From NCBI GenBank assembly GCA_946533615.1, contig CAMNBY010000182.1:1-19889 (forward strand): 19,889 nucleotides of DNA, read 5' to 3'. Under the pieces are notes generated by a model that searched no databases, was not told the DNA's origin, and saw only the letters and a list, made by a program, of their open reading frames with translations. Shown piece by piece: positions 1 through 6,646 of the stretch. A program made the position numbers and the translations under genes. The stretch comes from an uncultured Clostridia bacterium. GTDB taxonomy: Bacteria; Bacillota; Clostridia; Oscillospirales; Ruminococcaceae. Within the stretch, counting starts at the first letter, position 1, and every line of letters begins with the position of its first letter.

Positions 1-191
1 GCAGCCGCAAGTCAGGGCTTTTGATTCCCTTATCCGCTTTCAATTTGTGGATTAGGCGGCGTTTGCGGCCCTCCCCGGAGGGGAGGGGGATCGCCTTGTG
101 AATGAGGCGGCGTTGCAGCCGCAAGTCAGGGCTTTTGATTCCCTTATCCGCTTTCAATTTGTGGATTAGGCGGCAATTCAGCCGCAAGTCA
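1..191. repeat. Duplicated 60-bp intergenic repeat
   Basis: Positions 1-60 and 115-174 are identical over 60 bp. Each copy starts with GCAGCCGC and ends with GGCGGC, so the unit has short inverted ends (GCCGC at 4-8, GCGGC at 56-60) and an internal weak hairpin (ATCCGC/GTGGAT). The 54 bp between copies (61-114) holds a C-rich/G-rich hairpin (CTCCCC/GGGGAG) and a degenerate version of the repeat's end. A third partial copy of the left end (CAGCCGCAAGTCA) lies at 179-191. No coding capacity is evident. It looks like a family of short dispersed intergenic elements; the left edge of the window may cut a longer array. Confidence 0.75.
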
Positions 192-231
192 ATACTGACA
201 CCTACATTCATCAACATAACCATACAAACAG

Positions 232-261
232 ACGCGGCTCGCCCGGAAGGGTGGGTCGCGT
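232..261. other. Strong hairpin in pyrB downstream region
   Basis: The two arms ACGCGGCTCGCCC (232-244) and GGGTGGGTCGCGT (249-261) pair over 13 positions, with a few G-T wobbles on this strand, around a GGAA loop. Flanking CAAA and TTTG can extend it imperfectly. It lies beyond the pyrB terminator and is not followed by a clear T run in either direction, so it is more likely part of the repeat region than a second terminator. Confidence 0.45.
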
Positions 262-278
262 TTGCTATGTGGGTATAA

Positions 279-308
279 CAAAAGAGCTGCCGACGGGCAG
301 CCCTTTTG
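279..308 (-). terminator. Intrinsic terminator of pyrB
   Basis: On the minus strand the arms CAAAAGGGCTGCC and GGCAGCTCTTTTG form a 13-bp stem (one G-T pair) around a CGTC loop, starting only 3 nt after the pyrB stop codon. The stem's own A/T base supplies the U tract. The plus strand also ends in a T-rich stretch, so it could work in both directions. Confidence 0.85.
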
Positions 309-311
309 TTT

Positions 312-1394
312 TTACAGCAGTGTTCTTTCGTCGCAGTATTCGCAGACCACGGTGTCTCCCGTGCCTGTGAAGTAGTGCGGCAGGTAAAGCTCCTGATTTG
401 TGATGCACTTGGGATTGGAGCACCGTCCGTGGCGGATACGTCCCTTGACCACGGGCGCAGGCGTTCCGTCGTTGCGGAGTATCGTCAGGATAAGCGCCAT
501 GCGGACGTACATTCCGTATTTGGCCTGCTTGAAGTACATAGCGCGCTGGTCGTCATCGACCTCGATAGCGATCTCGTCAACTCTCGGCAGCGGGTGCAGC
601 ACGATCATGTCGTGCTTGGCCTTGGCCATCTTTTTGCGGTCAAGGATGTAGTTGCCCTTCTGCGCAAGATATTCTTCCTCGGAGGCGAAGCGCTCGCGCT
701 GTATCCGCGTCATGTAGAGCACGTCGAGCTCGCCCATAACGTCATCAAGGCTCTCTGCCTCTGTGTAAGCGTGGCCGCTGGCGGAGAGTATGTCCTTCAT
801 ATAGGCGGGCAGCGCCAGCTCTTTGGTAGAGATCAGCACAAAGCGGTTGCCCTTGAAGCAGGACATAGCCTTTATCAGCGAGTGGACGGTGCGGCCGTTT
901 TTCAGGTCTCCGCAAAGGCCGATGGTCAGCCCCTCGAGGGTGCCTTTTTCTTCGCTGAGGGTCATCAGGTCGGTGAGGGTCTGGGTCGGGTGCAGGTGGC
1001 CGCCGTCGCCGGCATTGATGACAGGACACTCGGCGGTAAGAGCCGCCGCCTTGACAGAGCCGGCAGTCGGGTGACGCATGACCATAATATCCGCGTAGCC
1101 CGAGACGATCTTGGTGGTGTCCTTGATGTTCTCGCCCTTTGCAACGGAGGAGGTGGCCGGATTGTCGAAGCCGATGATAGTTCCGCCCAGCCGCAGCATA
1201 GCGGTCTGGAAGGACATCTGTGTTCTTGTTGAGGGCTCGTAGAAGAGCGTGCCCATTATCTTGCCGTCGCAGGCGTGGCTGAAGCTCTCGGGCGAAAGCC
1301 GTATCTCGTGCCCAAGCTCCAGCAGGTGCTTCCACCAGGAGACGGGGTAGTCGTTCAGGTCGATGAGGTTAAGAAATCTTTCTCCGTTTTTCAA
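312..1394 (-). CDS. pyrB: Aspartate carbamoyltransferase with C-terminal PyrI-like zinc tail
   Basis: 360 aa. Catalyses carbamoyl phosphate + L-aspartate to N-carbamoyl-aspartate, the first committed step of pyrimidine synthesis. Family motifs are all visible: the carbamoyl-phosphate loop STRTQ, VAKGEN with the active-site Lys, RHP, DGGHLHPTQTLTDL, GDLKNGRTVHSL, YMTRIQRERF and HPLPRVDEI. The catalytic chain usually ends near residue 305-310; here about 45 further residues carry Cys325, Cys330, Cys351 and Cys354 (C-x4-C-x20-C-x2-C). That matches the spacing style of the zinc domain at the end of the E. coli regulatory chain PyrI, but the nucleotide-binding allosteric domain is absent. The start is TTG at 1394, preceded by AAAGGA; no in-frame ATG upstream fits. 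Monocistronic, with its own promoter and terminator. No PyrR-type attenuator fits in the roughly 30-nt leader. Confidence 0.95.
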   Translation of the reverse strand: MKNGERFLNLIDLNDYPVSWWKHLLELGHEIRLSPESFSHACDGKIMGTLFYEPSTRTQMSFQTAMLRLGGTIIGFDNPATSSVAKGENIKDTTKIVSGYADIMVMRHPTAGSVKAAALTAECPVINAGDGGHLHPTQTLTDLMTLSEEKGTLEGLTIGLCGDLKNGRTVHSLIKAMSCFKGNRFVLISTKELALPAYMKDILSASGHAYTEAESLDDVMGELDVLYMTRIQRERFASEEEYLAQKGNYILDRKKMAKAKHDMIVLHPLPRVDEIAIEVDDDQRAMYFKQAKYGMYVRMALILTILRNDGTPAPVVKGRIRHGRCSNPKCITNQELYLPHYFTGTGDTVVCEYCDERTLL

Positions 1395-1431
1395 TTTGAT
1401 CGCATCCTTTCACAAAGATCGTCTTTATAAC

Positions 1432-1460
1432 AGTATACCACATAAAACCCCAAAAGTAAA
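1432..1460 (-). promoter_or_regulatory. SigA-type promoter of pyrB
   Basis: Minus-strand -35 TTTACT (1460-1455), 17-nt spacer, -10 TATACT (1437-1432). Predicted start of transcription is near 1425, giving a leader of about 30 nt. Confidence 0.8.
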
Positions 1461-1485
1461 GAAGCACGGCGATATGTGACTGCAC

Positions 1486-1514
1486 AAAAAACCTGCCCCG
1501 AGGGACAGGTTTTT
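1486..1514 (-). terminator. Intrinsic terminator of the 1528-2991 lipoprotein gene
   Basis: On the minus strand AAAAACCTG pairs with CAGGTTTTT, continued after one mismatch by CCC/GGG around a tiny loop, and is followed by a T6 run. It starts 13 nt after the stop codon of the lipoprotein gene and separates it from the pyrB promoter. Confidence 0.85.
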
Positions 1515-1527
1515 GAAACTTTTGCTG

Positions 1528-2991
1528 TCAGATGATATTGGGAACATTCATGCCGCCGAAGATGCTCTCGAGACGAGCCTTGAAGCCCTCAAGATCCCAG
1601 GTGGCAGCGTAGGAGTCCAGGCCGTCCTTGTCCAGCTTGTAGATCGTGCCGCTCGGCAGGGTGATGTCGGAAGCGTCGGTGGGCTCGCCGTCAACGGTGA
1701 GGTTCAGAAGGTTCTTGCCGTTAAGGTCGGCGTTTGCGGTGATGCTCAGCTTATCCTCGGTGCTGTCGGAAACAACAGTGCCGACGAAGCTTTCGCCGTT
1801 ATAGGCAACATTTGCGGTGATCGTGCCTGAGAACAGGTCGCCCTCGGGCTTAAGATCCTTGGCGGTGATGTTGGCGTTCACGCCCTCTGCTGTGATCGCG
1901 AGCGAGCCGTTCACAGTCTCGTCAACGTCGGTGAAGGCGCCCTTGACAGCGGCCTTCTCGGTGCCCTTCTCTGTTGCGGAGAAGTCGATGCCGATGGTGC
2001 TGTCGTTTGCAACGGTAACGGCCTTTATGTTCGCGTCTTCGTCGGGAAGATAGAGGTTGAAGCCGCAGGGCTCGTCGCCGTTCTTGTAAAGGTCGATGAC
2101 GAATGCGGTCTTGTCAAGCTCGCTCTGATCGGCGCTCTTGAGCTCTGTGATGAAGCTGTCAACAGCGTTGTCATACTCGGTGCCCTCAACGCCGAACTTG
2201 GCGAAGAGATCCTTGAGCTGCTGGTCGCCCTTGGCCTTCTGTGATACCGAATCCGCGATGTCATAGACCATCTGGCCTGTGACCTCATAGCTCACTACGT
2301 CATATTCGTAGGCGTTGCCGTCGATGTCGCCCGTCAGCTTGCCGCCGTCGGTGCCCTCGGGGAGCTTCTCGTCGATCAGCTCGCAGTAGCCCTCGAGATC
2401 CTCAAACAGCGCGTCAAAGTCGATGTCTCCGAGGAAGTCCTCGATGCCGTCAAGTGTCATACCGTCGCCGATCTCGATGTTCCCGAACTTGGGAGCCTTG
2501 GTGAACAGCGCCTTGAAGTCGTCGGGAGTCGCGGAAATGTAAGCGTCGCTGAGCTCGGGGATCTTAAAGTAAACGACCTGCGCCTCGTTGTCCGCAACGG
2601 CGTTGAACGAGAGCAGCGTCTCGGTGTCATAAGCCAGCGAAACGTCGGCCTGAGACTTGCCGCCCTTCTGCTTGGTGCCTGCGGTGATGGTGACGGGCTT
2701 GATCTGTGTGCCTGCCTCTTCGGTAAATGCTTCGCCGAAGGAGAGCTTTGCCGAGCCTGCGTAAGCAAAATCAAGCTCGCCCGAAAGGGCCTGGCTCACG
2801 GTCCTGCCAACGTTCTGAACACGCTCGCCGACCTTCTTTACCGAGTCCTTTACGGTAGTATCGGAATCCTGTGTTACTTTGGTCTTTTCGTCTTTTGTTT
2901 CTTTGCTGCTCGTGTCTACCGAGCCGCAGGCGGTAACGGTCAGTGCCGTCAGCGCTGCAAGCACAGACGAAATTATTCTTCTCTTTTTCAT
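1528..2991 (-). CDS. Uncharacterised lipoprotein (487 aa)
   Basis: I do not recognise a named family. The start is ATG at 2991, preceded by AAGGAGGT with 7-nt spacing; the reading frame is open 10 codons further upstream, but that stretch contains the ribosome binding site. Residues 1-21 form a lipoprotein signal peptide (KKRR, hydrophobic core) with lipobox VTAC, so Cys22 would be lipidated and the protein anchored outside the membrane. A Lys/Asp/Thr/Ser-rich linker follows (about 24-65). The rest is rich in alternating beta-type segments with many Asp, Thr and Gly (for example around 95-180 and 330-460), suggesting one or two beta-sheet domains that could bind a ligand or lipid. An acidic aromatic-poor stretch sits near 185-210. 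It is transcribed alone. Substrate-binding or cell-envelope roles are possible but not shown. Confidence 0.85.
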   Translation of the reverse strand: MKKRRIISSVLAALTALTVTACGSVDTSSKETKDEKTKVTQDSDTTVKDSVKKVGERVQNVGRTVSQALSGELDFAYAGSAKLSFGEAFTEEAGTQIKPVTITAGTKQKGGKSQADVSLAYDTETLLSFNAVADNEAQVVYFKIPELSDAYISATPDDFKALFTKAPKFGNIEIGDGMTLDGIEDFLGDIDFDALFEDLEGYCELIDEKLPEGTDGGKLTGDIDGNAYEYDVVSYEVTGQMVYDIADSVSQKAKGDQQLKDLFAKFGVEGTEYDNAVDSFITELKSADQSELDKTAFVIDLYKNGDEPCGFNLYLPDEDANIKAVTVANDSTIGIDFSATEKGTEKAAVKGAFTDVDETVNGSLAITAEGVNANITAKDLKPEGDLFSGTITANVAYNGESFVGTVVSDSTEDKLSITANADLNGKNLLNLTVDGEPTDASDITLPSGTIYKLDKDGLDSYAATWDLEGFKARLESIFGGMNVPNII

Positions 2992-3020
2992 TAGGGTTAC
3001 CTCCTTCAGGGGTTTTCTCA

Positions 3021-3069
3021 AACTATAGTTCTACAAAATAACTATACCATAAAATACAAGTATTGTCAA
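3021..3069 (-). promoter_or_regulatory. SigA promoter plus palindrome for the lipoprotein gene
   Basis: Minus-strand -35 TTGACA (3069-3064), 17-nt spacer, -10 TATAGT (3046-3041): close to consensus. Downstream, within the early transcript, lies a perfect 10-bp palindrome AACTATAGTT (3021-3030), which repeats the TATAGTT of the -10 region about 20 bp away. The palindrome could be an operator, but this is only a suggestion. Confidence 0.8.
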
Positions 3070-3100
3070 TACGGATAATATTACAATTTGCGTGCAGAAA

Positions 3101-3127
3101 TTTACAGATCGCCCCAGCGCGGATAAT
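3101..3127 (+). promoter_or_regulatory. Weak candidate promoter for the deacetylase gene
   Basis: TTTACA (3101-3106) and GATAAT (3122-3127) have acceptable sequence but only a 15-nt spacer. GGATAAT occurs three times in this gap (3073, 3121, 3142), so the real -10 is uncertain. The region is divergent with the strong lipoprotein promoter on the other strand. Confidence 0.3.
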
Positions 3128-3177
3128 CGGCTCCTTGCGAGGGATAATAAACACACCGAAACAGAAAGGAGAATAAC

Positions 3178-4041
3178 ATGAAAAACAGATACAGGCTTAT
3201 TGCAGCAGCGGCGCTCCTGCTGTCGGGCTGCACCTCGGCAGACACGCAGCCCGCCGAAAGCAGCAGGAGCGAGACAGTGATAGAAAAGCTCTTCGGCTAT
3301 TCCGACAAGACCGATTCGGGAGAGCAGACTCAGGGCGGCATTGAAGCCCCGCTGGACTATTCCGCGCTCTCGACCGAGAAGCACGGCTATGGGCAGGGCG
3401 TGCAGCTTGACGGGGATAACCGCCCTCTCGGGGCGCTCGACTTCAACGAGCAGTTCGGCGCCTACGATGCCACAGCCATCGACCCCGCAGACAAAAAGAC
3501 GATCCGCCTGACCTTCGACGAGGGCTACGAGAACGGCTACACGTCGGCGATACTGGACGCCCTGAAGGAAAGGGGAGTTAAGGCGACGTTCTTCGTCCTC
3601 GAGGACTACGCTGTCAAGGAGCCCAAGCTGGTGCAGCGTATGATCGACGAGGGACACACGGTCGGCAACCATTCTGTGCATCACTACTCGATGCCCGACC
3701 TCTCGGCCGAGGAGTGCAGGCGGGAGATCGCTGGCCTCCACGACTATATCCTCGACGAATTCGGTTACGAGATGACAGAGTTCCGCCCGCCAAAGGGCGA
3801 GTTTTCGGAGCTGTCGCTGGCGGTGGCGCGGGACTGCGGCTACGAGACCGTACTCTGGAGCTTTGCCTATGCCGACTGGGACGTGAACGCCCAGCCTCCC
3901 GAGCAGGAGTCGCTGGAGAAGCTCAAAAGCTCCCTCCACAACGGAGCCATCTATCTCCTGCACCCCGTGTCCTCCACAAACGCCGCGATCCTCGGAGATT
4001 TCATCGACTACGCCCTGTCGCAGGGGTATGAGTTTGTCTGA
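3178..4041 (+). CDS. pdaA: PdaA-like polysaccharide deacetylase, lipoprotein
   Basis: 287 aa, carbohydrate esterase family 4 (NodB fold). PdaA removes the acetyl group from N-acetylmuramic acid, the step that leads to muramic delta-lactam in spore cortex; related enzymes act on vegetative peptidoglycan. Motifs: TFDEGYENGY at 112-121 (the PdaA version of the CE4 TFDD motif; the second Asp is replaced, here by Glu), metal-binding NHSVHH at 164-169, RPPKGEFSE at 203-211, DW near 233 and LLHPVSSTN at 260-268. Residues 1-17 are a lipoprotein signal with lipobox LSGC (Cys18), so unlike a simple secreted enzyme it is membrane-anchored. Residues 19-60 are a flexible linker. Start ATG is preceded by AAAGGAG. 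Whether it acts in sporulation or general wall remodelling cannot be told from this window, since no sporulation genes are adjacent. Confidence 0.9.
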   Translation: MKNRYRLIAAAALLLSGCTSADTQPAESSRSETVIEKLFGYSDKTDSGEQTQGGIEAPLDYSALSTEKHGYGQGVQLDGDNRPLGALDFNEQFGAYDATAIDPADKKTIRLTFDEGYENGYTSAILDALKERGVKATFFVLEDYAVKEPKLVQRMIDEGHTVGNHSVHHYSMPDLSAEECRREIAGLHDYILDEFGYEMTEFRPPKGEFSELSLAVARDCGYETVLWSFAYADWDVNAQPPEQESLEKLKSSLHNGAIYLLHPVSSTNAAILGDFIDYALSQGYEFV

Positions 4042-4138
4042 GAGGGCACTATCCACAAAAACGGGTCGGGATTTTTGTGTAAAATGACGGCTTTCGCCCT
4101 TCTCGGGAAGAAATATTTCCCCAAGTATCAAAAAAAGC

Positions 4139-4167
4139 TTGCATTTCGTGAAACGATGTGCTATAAT
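4139..4167 (+). promoter_or_regulatory. Strong SigA promoter of the SRP RNA
   Basis: -35 TTGCAT (4139-4144), 17-nt spacer, -10 TATAAT (4162-4167). Transcription should start near 4173-4175, about 66 nt before the long SRP stem. Confidence 0.88.
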
Positions 4168-4173
4168 ATAGAA

Positions 4174-4239
4174 TATCGAAGATCATAAGGGCAACACCGT
4201 GCAAAGGCGAAAGCCGCGGGTGGTGCGGATCGTTCAGAC
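4174..4239 (+). other. Structured 5' leader of the SRP RNA transcript
   Basis: Between the predicted transcription start and the SRP stem lie a small nested hairpin (CACC...GGTG enclosing GGC-GAAA-GCC, 4195-4222) and two segments, ATCGAAG (4175-4181) and CGGATCG (4226-4232). Either segment can pair with the sequence that forms the 5' arm of the SRP stem. It may be a diverged Alu-type 5' domain of a long SRP RNA, or a processed precursor leader. I do not see the usual Alu loop motifs. Confidence 0.45.
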
Positions 4240-4374
4240 TTCGATCCGAGATACAGGTGTGCGGGTCCTGTGCAATGAAACGCTGTGAACCATGTCAGGC
4301 GGGGAACCGAGCAGCATTAAGCGGACTGTTTCGTGTGACACAGTTTCGCCTGCACACTTGTATGTCGGATCGAA
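4240..4374 (+). ncRNA. ffs: Signal recognition particle RNA (4.5S/scRNA type)
   Basis: The RNA core of the signal recognition particle, which binds Ffh and targets membrane and secreted proteins to SecYEG. The conserved S-domain is plain: GGGTCCTG (4263-4270), GAACCATGTCAGG (4287-4299), a CGG-GGAA-CCG apical tetraloop stem (4300-4309), then AGCAGCATTAAG (4310-4321). This is the Ffh-binding symmetric and asymmetric loop arrangement and matches what I recall of the B. subtilis scRNA core. The ends form a 23-bp helix with one mismatch (4240-4262 with 4352-4374). T6 follows directly at 4375-4380, so the RNA's terminal helix also serves as terminator. The exact 5' end is uncertain: the promoter puts it at about 4174, while the helix begins at 4240. 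Confidence 0.9.
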
Positions 4375-4380
4375 TTTTTT
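4352..4380 (+). terminator. Terminator formed by the SRP RNA 3' arm
   Basis: TCGGATCGAA (4365-4374), the base of the long SRP helix, is followed immediately by T6 (4375-4380). Termination here would separate the RNA from the next gene, which starts 30 nt later. Confidence 0.7.
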
Positions 4381-4409
4381 ATGTTAAAACTTGTTTTGGG
4401 GGGGCTTGT

Positions 4410-6614
4410 ATGTTTTGCAAGGCTTGCGGAAAACAATTACCCGACGGCTCGGTGTTCTGTCCGGGCTGCGGAACTAAGCAGGACTATATCCCGACGGCTG
4501 CGGTTCCTGAGCCTGCGGCCGCTGCTCCTGCTGTGACGGAGACTCCAAAAACGCGCAAGAGCCTGATGCCCGTCAACGTGGTGCTGGCTCTGGTGCTGGC
4601 ACTGCTGTGCGTGGTCTCTGCCGTGGTGATCTTCAAGGTCAAGAAGGACCGCGACAGCAGCTCTTCGGAAGGGCTTAAGGAATACAAGATAGTCCGCGAG
4701 CTGCCCGACGGAAACTACAGCGGCCGCAGCCCCGTTATCGAGGACCCCGCGGACATTCAGGGCGGCAGCTGCGAGATAGATGTTGTCGTCGAGGACGGCG
4801 AGGTCATCGAATGCGAGCCCGTGCTTTATGACGTTCACGGAGTGCGCAAGGACGAGGACTACATCAAAAAGCTTGACGAAGACAAGCAGGAAAAGGTCCG
4901 CCACACCATCGACGCCGTCGTGAAGTATGCAGATCAGCTTGAAGACACGGGCGACGTTGAAGAGGTCGAGCCGATCGAGGACGCCGAGATCATCTACGAC
5001 CAGTTCAAGAAGGCCGCAGACGACATACTTGAAAAGGCCAATCAGGGCGCAGATGCTCCTCTCCCAGAGGACAGCGCTGACGACAGCAAAGACGAAAGCA
5101 GGGAAGACCCCTTTGACATCATCCCCGAACCAGAGCCCGAGCCTGTTGACTACGGCCCCGAGGCCGAAAAATATGCGAAGGTAGTCAAGGACAACGAAAG
5201 CGTATGGCTCGAGCCGTTCAACCGGTTTGATTATGTGCTTCCGGAATACGAGAACCCCAACTGCTGGTTCGAGGACGTGGACTTTGACGGCAGCCCCGAG
5301 TTTATCATCGGCGGCTTCAATATGGGAACACAGGGAGGCATCGGCTACCGCATCTACAGGATAGATACGTCCGCAGGCACCCTTGAGATTCTGCGCCCTT
5401 GCTGGGGCGATGAAGAGCCGCGAGAGTTTGATCCCCTCTACGGTGGCTCGCTGAATGTAACGCTTGACTATCCTAACCACGTTGTTCCGGGCTTTGCGGG
5501 AGGCGGCGGAGAGCTGCTGCGCGATGCCGACGGAGAGCTGCACTACTATTTTGATTACATCGCATCTTATTTAGAAGAACATTACGGATTCGCGGAGGCC
5601 GTCCTCGATTCCTCGGCTCTTACGGCGCGGACAAAGGCCGGAACGAGCTATGTAAAAAACACCTTCGACGGTATAAACTATGTGTACACATTAGATGGTG
5701 TGACATACGAAGCAAACGAGTTCCTTGACGTGCTCGACGAGCGCTTCAAGGGCTGGATACACGTCGAGAACGCACACGGCGGATATATCCCCTGCACGAT
5801 GTACCGCGATGTTGACCCCGAGATGAAGGACTATTATATCTGCGGCCGCTATGACGACCTCTCCGATGCCGACAGGCTCGCAGCCCTGAAGCAGAGCTGC
5901 GTCGAGTGCTTCGAGGCAGAGATCAAGGACACCGACGAGGCGCCGCATAATTACACCAAGCTGAGGGATAAGTTTGAGGAGATCAACCCCTCCTACGACT
6001 CCTTCGCGGCTGTGGTAAGGGCAAAGGAGAAGGACTACGGTCAGCTCAAGATCAAAAAGACAGTATATGATTACATGGCCAACGTAAGCGCGGTGGGCGT
6101 TATGTATCTCGACCTGCTGGATATGGACGGCGACGGGACCGACGAGCTGCTGATAGGCTGCGTGGACGGCTCGGATGTGGACTATGACCAAAAGAAGCCC
6201 TCGACCCTTGAGATATGGGCAAACAAGAACGGTAAAGCAAAATGCGTGTTCAAGGGAAATGTTGCCTTTTCACGCTACGGCGCCGACTCCAACATGATAG
6301 TCATATATCGGGACAGGGACGGGCTTTACGGTTTTCTTAACGACTTCACCACCGCCGATAATACCGAAGATATCACCGGGAAGGTGAAGATGATAAAGTA
6401 TAAGAACGGCAAGCTGAGCCCCGATTATATTTCGGACGAGGGCTTTGTCTGGTACTCCGAAGATGTCCGCGACTTTGGAAATGACGAGTATTCGGGCTAC
6501 AGAGAGAACTATATCTATATGTTCACGGGAGCGAACGCAGACACGGACGAGTGGACTGACCCGCTCAAAAAGCTTGTGAGCGACAGCCGCCGCAAGCTCG
6601 GGCTGGAATTCTGA
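4410..6614 (+). CDS. Zinc-ribbon single-pass membrane protein with acidic and Ca-loop-like regions
   Basis: 734 aa, start ATG at 4410. The frame is open back to 4257, but that part is the SRP RNA, so it is not used; the G7 run just upstream is a poor ribosome binding site. Order of parts: zinc ribbon with Cys3, Cys6, Cys17, Cys20 (CxxC-x10-CxxC); Ala/Pro linker; transmembrane helix about 54-77 followed by KVKKDR. Residues 94-175 contain a VVVEDGEVIECEPV beta segment reminiscent of FMN-binding-type repeats (tentative). A very acidic Pro/Glu linker covers about 177-250. The large C-terminal region has two DxDxDG-like loops at 289-298 (DVDFDGSPEF) and 571-580 (DMDGDGTDEL), each followed by a hydrophobic IIGG/LIG strand, as in VCBS/FG-GAP or EF-hand-like calcium sites. 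The zinc ribbon would be cytoplasmic and the rest outside. Function unknown; a surface sensor or binding protein is one possibility. Confidence 0.85.
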   Translation: MFCKACGKQLPDGSVFCPGCGTKQDYIPTAAVPEPAAAAPAVTETPKTRKSLMPVNVVLALVLALLCVVSAVVIFKVKKDRDSSSSEGLKEYKIVRELPDGNYSGRSPVIEDPADIQGGSCEIDVVVEDGEVIECEPVLYDVHGVRKDEDYIKKLDEDKQEKVRHTIDAVVKYADQLEDTGDVEEVEPIEDAEIIYDQFKKAADDILEKANQGADAPLPEDSADDSKDESREDPFDIIPEPEPEPVDYGPEAEKYAKVVKDNESVWLEPFNRFDYVLPEYENPNCWFEDVDFDGSPEFIIGGFNMGTQGGIGYRIYRIDTSAGTLEILRPCWGDEEPREFDPLYGGSLNVTLDYPNHVVPGFAGGGGELLRDADGELHYYFDYIASYLEEHYGFAEAVLDSSALTARTKAGTSYVKNTFDGINYVYTLDGVTYEANEFLDVLDERFKGWIHVENAHGGYIPCTMYRDVDPEMKDYYICGRYDDLSDADRLAALKQSCVECFEAEIKDTDEAPHNYTKLRDKFEEINPSYDSFAAVVRAKEKDYGQLKIKKTVYDYMANVSAVGVMYLDLLDMDGDGTDELLIGCVDGSDVDYDQKKPSTLEIWANKNGKAKCVFKGNVAFSRYGADSNMIVIYRDRDGLYGFLNDFTTADNTEDITGKVKMIKYKNGKLSPDYISDEGFVWYSEDVRDFGNDEYSGYRENYIYMFTGANADTDEWTDPLKKLVSDSRRKLGLEF

Positions 6615-6646
6615 ATGACTTAAAACAACAAATGGAGGTGAGAAAC

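Noticed and set aside
1395..1431. PyrR attenuator before pyrB
   Set aside because: The leader between promoter and start codon is about 30 nt, too short for antiterminator and terminator structures.
3031..4131. Long open frame on the minus strand opposite the deacetylase
   Set aside because: The plus-strand frame has a clear family match, lipobox and ribosome binding site. The minus frame has none and is a by-product of GC-rich codon use.
4186..4225. c-di-GMP (GEMM-type) riboswitch in the SRP leader
   Set aside because: It has a GCAAAGG and GAAA loop resemblance only; the conserved order of GEMM motifs and the tetraloop receptor is missing.
4257..4409. Upstream extension of the zinc-ribbon protein reading frame
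   Set aside because: This stretch is the SRP RNA, including its conserved core and terminator. The protein's zinc ribbon begins exactly at the ATG at 4410.
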